A stretch of 50,654 nucleotides of DNA from Myxococcales bacterium (GTDB lineage Bacteria; Myxococcota; B64-G9). Position 1 is the stretch's first letter; every line of letters begins with the position of its first letter. The position numbers and the translations under genes are program-made. The notes below the pieces were generated by a model that was given only the letters and a program-made list of their open reading frames with translations, was not told the DNA's origin and ran no database searches. Positions 41,498 through 49,668 of this stretch are shown piece after piece. The stretch spans positions 1-50,654 of the forward strand of contig JAAZNF010000002.1 of NCBI GenBank assembly GCA_012798435.1. The letters run 5' to 3'.

Positions 41498-43423
41498 TCA
41501 GCCGCCGGACGGGTTGAGGATGAAGGGGTAGTTCACGATCACGATGCCGCCGCCCTTGGGCTCGGGGAATTTCCAGGTGCGGATCTTCTGGGTGATGCAG
41601 TTCTCCACCGCCGCGTTGTTCAACGTGGTCTGGGCCACCGAGGCCTGGGTCACGTAGCCCTTGGGGCTGATGGTGAACTTCACCGCCACCTTGCCGGCCA
41701 GGTTGGGGTTGCGGTTGAGCTCCTGGCTGTAGCAGTACTTGATCTGGTCGCGGTGGGAAGCGATGACTTGGCGGATGATCTCCATGGACAGCGATCCCAT
41801 GACGATCGGCGTGCCCACGCTGATGTTGACGTTGCGTTCACCACGGTCGCGGATACGCGCCACACCGGTGCCGTAGCCGTACTGCCCGCCGCCGCGACCC
41901 CGGGTGCCCAGACCTCCCACCCCGATGGTGTTGCCCATGCCTCCGCCGCCCGAGCCGGTACCGCGTAGACCCAGGCCGCCGAAGCCGCCGCTCTCGCCCA
42001 CCTGGCTTCCGAACATGTTGCCGATGGCGCCCTCCATCTCACCGCCCAGACCGGTGCCACCCATCACGGTGGACAAACCTTGCGGCCCTCCCGCTCCCAG
42101 TACCGCGAGCAACCCGCGGTTGCCGACGATCTCCTTGTCGTCCGGTTTGATGGCCTTGACCGCCGAGCGCCGCCCCGTGTCCGGGGCACCGGGCTTGCCC
42201 ATCTTTCCCTCAGCACCCTTGTAGCGCGGGGCCGACTGCTGTTTGTCGTTGATGTCGGACTTGAGTTTCTCGAGGAAGGTCAGGTCCTGTTTTTCCGGCT
42301 TGGGCCGGGTCAAGATGAACTGCACGAAGCGATCCGGGATCTTGTAGAGCTCCTCCTCTGTGGTGTCGATGGCTCGCGGCCGCAACTGGATGGTTGCGAT
42401 CATGCCCGCGTACACGAAGAGCAGGAGCAACACGGTGTTGATCATGGTGTAGTCGATGCGCTCGCCCATCCGCGAGAGGTAACCCAGCGGCCGGGAGGTG
42501 TAGCGGAAGCGGAACCCCATCTGCCCGAATCGCACCGTGGCTGTCGCCTCTGGCGGCAGCGAGAACGAGCCCTTGCCGAACTCGGAGAGTTTTTTAGTGC
42601 CCTGTGCCGTAGTCACCTCGCCGGTGCAGCTCGGCAGAAAGGAAATCATGGCCTCGTTGCCGGAGATGTGGGCGATGGTGAAGTTGGGTGAGCCCAGTAG
42701 GTCGGCCGGGGCGAAGAAGTCCGCTCCCTCCTCGCCGACCACCACCTGCTTCTTCTCGCGGTTGAAAGTGCGGACCTCGAGCACGGTGTTGGTGCCCCAC
42801 AGGTGTCGCACCTCGAGCCGCCAATGCTGACCCTCAGGATGTGGATCCTCGGGGAGTTCTCCCAGGTGTCGCGGCGGAGGCAGGGCCACTCTCCTCACCT
42901 CCGGCTCCATGGGCGTCTCGACCGCGGCCGGGGCAGACACCACGGGGACCGATTCCTGAGTCACCGGTTCTGCATCCCTTTCCGGTGTCGGCGGTGCCAC
43001 CTGGGTGGGTATCTCGGGTACAGGTGCGGGGACGGGCGCGGACGTGGCCACTGCGGTCGGCTCCTCGGCCGGTGCTGGGGTCTCGGCCACGGCCCCGACC
43101 GAAGCGCCGTCGGCACCATCGCCCTGGACCACCAGGCGCGTATCCCCCAGCCGGATCTCGTCCCCGGCCTTGAGCGTCGCCTTGTTGATCTTCTGGCTGT
43201 TGACGAAAGTCCCCTCGGCGCTGCCCATGTCGATGACGTTGAACTCGCCGTTCTGGGCTACCTCGATGACCGCGTGGATGCGCGATACCTTCTCGTCGTC
43301 CAGGTGGAGGTGGGCCGAGGCCAGGCGGCCGATCTTGACCACCCCTCCTGGTTCGCGCTCGAAGCTCTCGCTGCCGACGAGCTCGCCGTTGCGGTAGACC
43401 TTCAATGAAATCAAGCGGGCCAT
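41498..43423 (-). CDS. gltG: GltG-like FHA-TM-TonB/AgmX protein
   Basis: ATG 43423 has GGAGG six bases upstream. Residues 1-100 are an FHA phosphothreonine-binding domain (KIGRLASAHLHLDDEKVSRI, HAVIEV, GTFVNSQK). A Pro/Ala linker follows, then an alpha/beta region (WRLEVRHLWGTNTVLEVRTF), a single membrane helix (INTVLLLLFVYAGMIATIQL), a periplasmic Gly-rich part and the C-terminal AgmX/TonB-like domain (QVIASHRDQIKYCYSQELNR). This exactly matches GltG of Myxococcus xanthus, a component that links the inner-membrane motor to the periplasmic and outer-membrane complex. Length (641) is close to family norm. Confidence 0.8.
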   Translation of the reverse strand: MARLISLKVYRNGELVGSESFEREPGGVVKIGRLASAHLHLDDEKVSRIHAVIEVAQNGEFNVIDMGSAEGTFVNSQKINKATLKAGDEIRLGDTRLVVQGDGADGASVGAVAETPAPAEEPTAVATSAPVPAPVPEIPTQVAPPTPERDAEPVTQESVPVVSAPAAVETPMEPEVRRVALPPPRHLGELPEDPHPEGQHWRLEVRHLWGTNTVLEVRTFNREKKQVVVGEEGADFFAPADLLGSPNFTIAHISGNEAMISFLPSCTGEVTTAQGTKKLSEFGKGSFSLPPEATATVRFGQMGFRFRYTSRPLGYLSRMGERIDYTMINTVLLLLFVYAGMIATIQLRPRAIDTTEEELYKIPDRFVQFILTRPKPEKQDLTFLEKLKSDINDKQQSAPRYKGAEGKMGKPGAPDTGRRSAVKAIKPDDKEIVGNRGLLAVLGAGGPQGLSTVMGGTGLGGEMEGAIGNMFGSQVGESGGFGGLGLRGTGSGGGGMGNTIGVGGLGTRGRGGGQYGYGTGVARIRDRGERNVNISVGTPIVMGSLSMEIIRQVIASHRDQIKYCYSQELNRNPNLAGKVAVKFTISPKGYVTQASVAQTTLNNAAVENCITQKIRTWKFPEPKGGGIVIVNYPFILNPSGG

Positions 43424-43442
43424 GACGGCCTCCTTGGGCGAT

Positions 43443-43742
43443 TTAGAGATCGCCTACCGATTGCAGCACCTTGTCCCGGAAATCCTCGCGCACCTTGATC
43501 AGGCTCTTGTGCTGGGCCTTGATCCGCCCAGACAAAAACTCCTGGTCGGGCCGGGTGAGGTCGCCGGTGATGGTGTCGTCCTCGAAGTTGTACACGGTCT
43601 TCTTCTTGTAGATCACCCCGTCCTCGGCCTTGGCGGTGCCGACTTCCTCGTCCTCGGCCAGGACCGGGAGGCTCCACAGCGCGGCCAGCAGCGCGGCCAG
43701 CAGCGCGGCCAGCCAGAGGATCCAACGTGATTTTTGCAACAT
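43443..43742 (-). CDS. gltF: GltF/CglF-like small periplasmic protein
   Basis: ATG 43742 has GAGGAG six bases upstream; the longer start at 43769 lacks one. The 99-residue product has a signal peptide (cut near LPVLA) and then a charged domain: GVIYKKKTVYNFEDDTITGD, then LTRPDQEFLSGRIKAQ and SLIKVREDFRDKVLQSV. The KKKTVYNFEDD segment and size match CglF/GltF of the Myxococcus gliding complex, which sits between GltE and GltG in gene order, as here. It lies 19 bases before the GltG-like gene. Confidence 0.65.
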   Translation of the reverse strand: MLQKSRWILWLAALLAALLAALWSLPVLAEDEEVGTAKAEDGVIYKKKTVYNFEDDTITGDLTRPDQEFLSGRIKAQHKSLIKVREDFRDKVLQSVGDL

Positions 43743-43770
43743 GTCTAGCTCCTCCACGTCACCCGGCACC

Positions 43771-45921
43771 TCAAGGCGCCGCGGGTTCTGCCGGCTCGGC
43801 CGGCTCGCTCGGCTCGGATCCGCCCGACGGCGGAGCGGGAGCCGGAGACTTTTCCGGATTCTTGGGAGCCTCCGGCGCCGCCTGCTCCTTTCCGACAGCA
43901 GGCGCGGGCTTTTGTTCCGGGGGAGGGGTCTTCCCCTTCTCCACGATCACCAGACCATTGGGGAAGACCAAGGGCTTGAGGTTCTTGTCGACGTAGCTCA
44001 CCTTGATGTCGTAGTTCCCCGGCTTGGTGCCCTTGGGGACGTCGAACTCCAGGGTGTTCTCGTCCGGAATGAGGTGTTTGACCTTGAACTTGCCGAAGTC
44101 CACCCGGGCGACGCAGCGGAACAGCGCGCCCTTGAGCCGCACCCGCACGGGCTTGTCGGAGACGAAGGCCAGCGGCACCGGCACGAAGGGGATGTCGGCC
44201 GCGGCGTACTTTGTCGCGGGCAACGGCTCCCCCGCCTCCTCCGCGGCCTTCCAGGCCTTGTCCAGGATTTCGGCGCGCTCCTGGTCGATGCGCGCCTTGT
44301 GCTTCTCCCGCGGCTGGCATGGCGGGTACTCCACCCACAACCCGCCCTGGAATAGCAACGGGTCCTTGTTCTTGTCCTTCCAGGTGATCATCACGTCCCA
44401 CGGACCCGGCTCGCGCCCGCGGGTGATGTCGAACTCCATGGTGGTCTCGTCAAGCAGGACGTGTTTCACCTTGAGGGTGCCGATCTCCACTTTTGCCACG
44501 TCCGAGAAAAGCGCGCCCATGAGACGGATGCGGTAGTCCTTGTCCGGATCGACCGCCAGCGGTATGACCACGAAGGGGACCTCCGCCCCGGTGGCCTTCT
44601 TGGGTGGCAGTGGGCCACTGGCCTCCTCGGCCTTGGCCCATTCTTTCTCGATGGCCTCGGTGCGGGCCTTCTCCAAATCTGCCAGACGCTTCTCCAGTGC
44701 CGCCTGCTCGGCCTGCATGCGTTTTTCTTCTTCTTTGATCTTCTCGTCCATCTGGATGTTCTGCATCGCCTCATCGATGGTCTTCTTGGCGATCTCCACC
44801 TGATTCGCCGGGCAGCGGCCCGTCGAGCGGCACACCTCGAGGTAGCCCTTGCATTCCTTCTGCGTGGCGGCGTTGTCGTTGAAGTTGCGCAGTGCCATCT
44901 GGCAAAGCCAGAAGCGCGGCAGCGCATCATCCTTGTACTTCTCGGCCAGCTGGAGGAAGTGCTGGCGGGCGGCCTCGTGGTCGCCGTTCCCGCGCATGGC
45001 CAATCCCAGCCCGATCTCGGCCTTCTTGTTGTCGGGCTCGTACTCCAGGATCTTCTTGAACTGCTCCCGCGCCACCTTGAAGTCCCGGTAGTCCAGGGCG
45101 ATCTTGGCGACGTTGAACAGGGTGGGGATCATGTCCGGCGCCTGCTGCAACGCCATGCGGAACTGCGCCAGCGCCTCGGAGGCCTTCTTGTTCTGGAGCA
45201 AGATGAGGCCCATCGTGTTGAGCAAGCGCGGATCCTTCTCGCGCAGAGCCAGACCGCGCAGGCAGATCAGCTTGGCCATGTCCAGGTCGCCCTTATCGAG
45301 GTACAGCGAGGCCATCAGCCGGTAGGCCCCGATGTTGGTCGGGTCGCGCACCAGTACCTGGGCGGCCAGCTTCAGCGCCTCGTCGAACTGCTTCTGGGTC
45401 TGCAGGATGGCCGCCATGTTGAGCAACACAGCCGAGTTCTTGGCGTCCTCGGACAGGGCCCGCCGGTACACCGACAGCGCCTCGTCGAGCTTACCCTGGC
45501 GCGCCAACAGCGCGCCCCAGTTGGCCGCCGCCAGCGTCAGTTTGGGGAAGATCTCCAAGGCCTTCTTGTAGTGGCCCTCGGCCTTGGCGTCGTCGTGCAA
45601 GGCCTCCCAGATGCAACCGAGGTTGTAGTGGGCCTCGGCCATCTTGGCGTCGATGGAGAGAACCCGCTCGAACTTCTCCACCAGGCCGCGGTAGTCGATG
45701 GCGCCGGACTTCTTCTGATCCTGGTAGGCCGTCACCGCCTCGGCGTAGGCAGCACGAGCCTCCGCGGACACGTCGGGAGGCTTGGCCGCGGTCGGAGCCG
45801 CCGCCGCGCCCGCTCCTCCTGCGGTGGTATCCAACTTCTGGTCGGGCTTCTCGGGGGTCGAGGAGCAGGCCGCCAGGACCAAGGCCAGAAACAGGGTGAC
45901 GAGTCTTCTGTTTTTATGCAT
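43771..45921 (-). CDS. gltE: GltE/AglT-like TPR lipoprotein with duplicated C-terminal domain
   Basis: The signal ends VLAAC (Cys19). Residues 55-400 are TPR-type helix pairs (AEAHYNLGCIWEALHDDAK, AALEKRLADLEKA and others). The C-terminus carries two copies of a beta domain: first near residue 440-530 (VPFVVIPLAVDPDKDYRIRL, KVKHVLLDETTMEFDI) and second near 550-650 (IPFVPVPLAFVSDKPVRVRL, KVKHLIPDENTLEFDV). They are similar in order and spacing and look like an immunoglobulin-type or IPT-like duplication. AglT/GltE is a TPR lipoprotein needed for gliding in Myxococcus. Long, charged coiled-coil-like linkers join the parts. It starts 40 bp downstream of the GltD-like gene. Confidence 0.7.
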   Translation of the reverse strand: MHKNRRLVTLFLALVLAACSSTPEKPDQKLDTTAGGAGAAAAPTAAKPPDVSAEARAAYAEAVTAYQDQKKSGAIDYRGLVEKFERVLSIDAKMAEAHYNLGCIWEALHDDAKAEGHYKKALEIFPKLTLAAANWGALLARQGKLDEALSVYRRALSEDAKNSAVLLNMAAILQTQKQFDEALKLAAQVLVRDPTNIGAYRLMASLYLDKGDLDMAKLICLRGLALREKDPRLLNTMGLILLQNKKASEALAQFRMALQQAPDMIPTLFNVAKIALDYRDFKVAREQFKKILEYEPDNKKAEIGLGLAMRGNGDHEAARQHFLQLAEKYKDDALPRFWLCQMALRNFNDNAATQKECKGYLEVCRSTGRCPANQVEIAKKTIDEAMQNIQMDEKIKEEEKRMQAEQAALEKRLADLEKARTEAIEKEWAKAEEASGPLPPKKATGAEVPFVVIPLAVDPDKDYRIRLMGALFSDVAKVEIGTLKVKHVLLDETTMEFDITRGREPGPWDVMITWKDKNKDPLLFQGGLWVEYPPCQPREKHKARIDQERAEILDKAWKAAEEAGEPLPATKYAAADIPFVPVPLAFVSDKPVRVRLKGALFRCVARVDFGKFKVKHLIPDENTLEFDVPKGTKPGNYDIKVSYVDKNLKPLVFPNGLVIVEKGKTPPPEQKPAPAVGKEQAAPEAPKNPEKSPAPAPPSGGSEPSEPAEPAEPAAP

Positions 45922-45960
45922 GACCGTTCTCTCGCTCGGGCGCGCTGCTCGCCGCCCTCC

Positions 45961-48900
45961 TCATAGGTCCTCTTTGGGTTCCTCGCCGAACTCGTCGGGC
46001 TCCGCGGGCGGCGGCGAGGAATCCTTGGCGGGCGTCCCCGTCTTGGTCGCGCCCTCGGCTGGCTGCCCTGCCTCTTCCTTGCCGGGTTCGGTGGCCGGCG
46101 ACGCCTCACCCTCCGGGGCCTTGGGCTCCTCCGGCGCCGCGCGGGTCTCCGGCCGCTCCTTGCGCTCGGTCTGCAAGGGGGCCTCGTCCAGCAGCGCCGG
46201 GTTCTTCATCACCTCTTCCCATGTGGCCACCAGCAGCGGGCTGCGCGAGGCGGTGTCCGCCACCACGCTGAGGTTGAACCCCAGGTCTTCGCGCGGGTAC
46301 TTGTCGGGACGGTACTGTTGCAGCTTCTCCAGGGCCCGCTGGGTGAACTGGCTGTAGAAGCCGAGGTCGGAGCCCTTGACCACCGCCGCCTCGAAGTGCG
46401 CCACCGCCTTGTCCTCCCAGGGCTGACCCATCTGCCGCAGGCCGTCCTGGTACAGACTCTTCTGCTCCGGAGTCAGCCCCGCCGGCAGCGGCGCCTTGTA
46501 GTAGGTCTCGGCGAAGTCCTCATAGGCCCGGCCCAGCTTGTACAACGAGGCGATGGCCCACTCGGCCTGGCCCAGCTTGACGATCTCCTCGTAGGCCTTC
46601 TTGACCTTCTCCAGTCGCCGGGTCTTCTCGTCGAGCTGAGGCTTGACCTTCTTGGGATCCGAGGTGTTGAACTTGTACTTGACGTATTCGGTGTACAACG
46701 GCTCCGACTGGATGAATTCGGCGTGAGCCGCGGCCTCGGCGGCCTCGTACATCGTCTTGCGCTTGGCCGCGGGGATCTTGCGGTAAGCGGCCAGCACCTC
46801 CTGCATGGCCCGCTCGGCCTCGCGGAACTTCTTGAGCCGGTTGTAGAGCAGCGCGGCCTTCATGCGCGCCGCGATGGCCCGGTCCGGGAGCTTGCGACCG
46901 TACTGATCGGCGTACTTCAGGAACATCTCGATGGCCCGGGGATACTTCTTGGTCTTCTCGAACATCAGGCCCAGCGAGTACACCACCTTGGGCGTGTCGT
47001 CGGCGTCCGGGAACAGGTGGATGAACTCCTCGCGGTCCTTCACCGCCTGCGGATACTGCCGCAGCGCTTCGCGGTAGATGCCGGCGTTCAGCAAGGCCGC
47101 TTGGGCGTCCTCGACGTTCCAGGTGCGCTTGTTCCCTTCGATCTTCTTCTCCTCTTTCTTCTTCTCCTTCTTGGGCGGGGCCTTCTCGCCCTTGCCGGGC
47201 TTGGCCTTGTAGCTCACCGCCTTGCCCAGGCCGGCCATCTCCTTGTAGCGCGAGGCGTAGGTTTCGTAGAGCGAGGCGGCCTTGTCGTAGTCGGCCATGC
47301 GCTCGTAGTTCTCGGCCAGGTTGAAGATGGTGCCCGGCACCAGGTCGCTCTTGGGATACTCGTCCACCAGCTTGCGCCGGGCCTTGAGGGCGAGGTCCAG
47401 CCGCTCGGCCTTCTCGAACTCTACGCCGGCGTTGAAGAGCGCCACCGGGGCCAGCTCGTGGTTGCGGAACTTCTTCACGAACCCGATGTACTCGTAGGCC
47501 ACCTTGCGGTGGATGCGGTTGTCGGGCATGGGCGGCTGGTTGGGGGCGGGCTTGCGCAGTTTTTCTTCCAACACCTCGATGCGCTTGAAGGCGATCTTGG
47601 GGATGAGCTCCTGCAGATAGGTGCGAAGCTTCTCGTTCTTGGCCATGAGCTTCGCGTTCTGGAAGTACTTGTCGGCGTATTTGTTCAGCCCGTCCATGTC
47701 GCACTGGAACTTGTCGAGGATCTCGAGCACCAGGTTGGCCGAGTAGTCGGCGAGCTCCGAGTCCGGGCAGCGGTCCACCACCGCGTCGAAGCGCTTCATC
47801 GCTTCGTCGAAGTGGTGGTAGTCGTAGTAGGAGTTGGCGATGTCGTAGGTGATCGGGCAGTAGTCCTGGTCGCTCGGGCAGTGGTCCATGTAGATGCGCG
47901 CCGCCTCGATGAAGCGCTGCTTGCTCTTGGGCAGCGGGAGCTTCTGCTTCTGCTGGCAGCCGCTCTTCTCTTCGGCGGCCTGCGCCGCGTCGCCCTTCTC
48001 GGCCTTCTCGGCCTTCTCACGCTCCTTGCGGGCCTTCTTCTCCTTCTTGGCGTCGGCCTTGTTCACCTCGCGCAGGGCCATGATGGTCTTGTAGGAGGCG
48101 TCGCACAGGTAGGTCCCGGGCAGGGTGCGTTCGGGCGGCTTGCCGTCCTTGGGCGGCTCGGGGAACTTCTTGTGTTCCTTGAGGTAGGCGAGGTCGACCG
48201 CCACGATCTTGGAGTATTCGGTGGCTGCGCGCTCGAAGAGCTTCAGCCAATGGTACAGCATCTCGGCGTAGGCGAAGCGGATGTCGTACGCGTAGACCGA
48301 GTCCGGCGACAGCTCCAGGTAGTCGCCACACATCTCCTGGGCGTATTCGAAGGTCTCCTTCTGCTTGGTCTCGCGCGCCTCCTTGTACCAGTCGTTGCAC
48401 ATGCGGCGCAACGTGAGCTCGGCCAGCTCCCGCGCTTCCTTGATGCGGTTCTTCTGGGCATCGCTGGGTTTTTGGATGCACTCGGCGATCTTGCGGAACA
48501 GGTCCACCAGCTCGCGGACCTGCTGCACCGTGTAGCGTCGCGCCGCACTGTCCTTGCCCAGGCGCGAGGCGCACTCCACCACCCGCCCCTGGTAGAAGGG
48601 GACCTCGGGTGAGCATTTCTCCTCGCCGATGAGGTGCTTGTACAGAATGATGGACTTCTTGTCCTGGCCGGTGCCGAAGTACAGGTTGGCCAGGCTGACC
48701 AGGAGGTCGTGGGATTCCTTGGGGGCGAGCTTGCCGAAGATGCGCGGCGCGTCCTGGGCCGAGCCGCAGCCTTCGCGGCTGTAGGTGAGGGTGAAGTCCT
48801 TGAGTGCCTCCTTGCGGATCTCGAAACGGCGTTTCTTGCCCGAGCCCTCCATGTCCTCGAGGTAGATCACGGTCTGGAACTTGTCCTTGGCCTGCTCGCA

Positions 48901-49650
48901 CTCGCCCATGTTGTAGTAACACCACCCCTGCTTGTAGATGGCGTAGGGGTAGACCTCGGAATCCTCGTACTCGGCCACCTTTTTGTAGGCGATGAGCGCC
49001 TTCTCCAGCATGGCCGAACCCTTGGTGGCTTGCTCGAAGTAGTACTCGGCGAAGGCCAGGTAGGCGTCGGGCACGAACTTGGACTTGGGGTAGGTGCCGA
49101 TCAGTTCCTTGTAGATGGTGAGCGCGTCGGCCTTCTTGTCCATGTCCCATAGCGAGGACCCCAGGAAGAACAGCACCTTGTCGCGCTCGGGGTAGTCCTT
49201 GTAGGTGTTGGCCACCTCGCGGTAGGCCTCGATGGCCTTGAGACGCCACTCGTCTTCCTTCACCCGCAGGGCCTTCTTGGCGGCGTCCACCTTGGCGCGC
49301 AGCTTCTCGTTGGTGGGATCTTTGGCCAGCTCGTCGTCCTGCTCCTGGGCCTGGTTGAAGTAATCGGTGGCCTCCTCGTAGAAGTTCTCGGCCAGGCGGA
49401 ACTTGAGGGCGGCGACCTCCTTGGGATCCTGCTCGTACTTGAGGAGTTCCTGGAGTTGGGAGCGGATCTCGGCGCGCTTGGCGGCGATCTGCACGTCTAC
49501 CGAGCGGGTCTTGCGGCGGATCTCGGAGTAGTCGATGGTCGGGCGCCGCTTGGGCTCTTCTTCTTTCTTCTTCTCAGTGGTGTAGCCGAACGCCGCCACG
49601 GGCAGGCCCGCCATGAGAAACGCCAACCAGCAAACGAAGGTCCGGAGCAT
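45961..49650 (-). CDS. gltD: GltD/AgmU-like giant TPR envelope protein
   Basis: ATG 49650 has GGAGGAG upstream and gives a signal peptide (VAAFG). The 1229-residue protein is nearly all TPR-like helical repeats (AIEAYREVANTYKDYPERDK, ALIAYKKVAEYEDSEVYPY, ALKARRKLVDEYPKSDLVPG, AIEMFLKYADQY) with Lys-rich low-complexity linkers (KKEKKKEEKKIEGNKR). Myxococcus AgmU/GltD is of the same size, TPR-built, and lies beside GltE. It is proposed to form moving periplasmic decorations of the gliding machine. The C-terminal 80 residues are an acidic Pro/Glu tail (EERKERPETRAAPEEPKAPEG). Confidence 0.7.
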   Translation of the reverse strand: MLRTFVCWLAFLMAGLPVAAFGYTTEKKKEEEPKRRPTIDYSEIRRKTRSVDVQIAAKRAEIRSQLQELLKYEQDPKEVAALKFRLAENFYEEATDYFNQAQEQDDELAKDPTNEKLRAKVDAAKKALRVKEDEWRLKAIEAYREVANTYKDYPERDKVLFFLGSSLWDMDKKADALTIYKELIGTYPKSKFVPDAYLAFAEYYFEQATKGSAMLEKALIAYKKVAEYEDSEVYPYAIYKQGWCYYNMGECEQAKDKFQTVIYLEDMEGSGKKRRFEIRKEALKDFTLTYSREGCGSAQDAPRIFGKLAPKESHDLLVSLANLYFGTGQDKKSIILYKHLIGEEKCSPEVPFYQGRVVECASRLGKDSAARRYTVQQVRELVDLFRKIAECIQKPSDAQKNRIKEARELAELTLRRMCNDWYKEARETKQKETFEYAQEMCGDYLELSPDSVYAYDIRFAYAEMLYHWLKLFERAATEYSKIVAVDLAYLKEHKKFPEPPKDGKPPERTLPGTYLCDASYKTIMALREVNKADAKKEKKARKEREKAEKAEKGDAAQAAEEKSGCQQKQKLPLPKSKQRFIEAARIYMDHCPSDQDYCPITYDIANSYYDYHHFDEAMKRFDAVVDRCPDSELADYSANLVLEILDKFQCDMDGLNKYADKYFQNAKLMAKNEKLRTYLQELIPKIAFKRIEVLEEKLRKPAPNQPPMPDNRIHRKVAYEYIGFVKKFRNHELAPVALFNAGVEFEKAERLDLALKARRKLVDEYPKSDLVPGTIFNLAENYERMADYDKAASLYETYASRYKEMAGLGKAVSYKAKPGKGEKAPPKKEKKKEEKKIEGNKRTWNVEDAQAALLNAGIYREALRQYPQAVKDREEFIHLFPDADDTPKVVYSLGLMFEKTKKYPRAIEMFLKYADQYGRKLPDRAIAARMKAALLYNRLKKFREAERAMQEVLAAYRKIPAAKRKTMYEAAEAAAHAEFIQSEPLYTEYVKYKFNTSDPKKVKPQLDEKTRRLEKVKKAYEEIVKLGQAEWAIASLYKLGRAYEDFAETYYKAPLPAGLTPEQKSLYQDGLRQMGQPWEDKAVAHFEAAVVKGSDLGFYSQFTQRALEKLQQYRPDKYPREDLGFNLSVVADTASRSPLLVATWEEVMKNPALLDEAPLQTERKERPETRAAPEEPKAPEGEASPATEPGKEEAGQPAEGATKTGTPAKDSSPPPAEPDEFGEEPKEDL

Positions 49651-49668
49651 GTCTCCTCCCGGGTGCCG

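Noticed and set aside
46318-48612. A 764-codon plus-strand frame opposite the GltD-like gene
   Set aside because: The product is Leu/Val/Gly-rich shadow sequence; the minus strand shows a signal peptide and TPR repeats.
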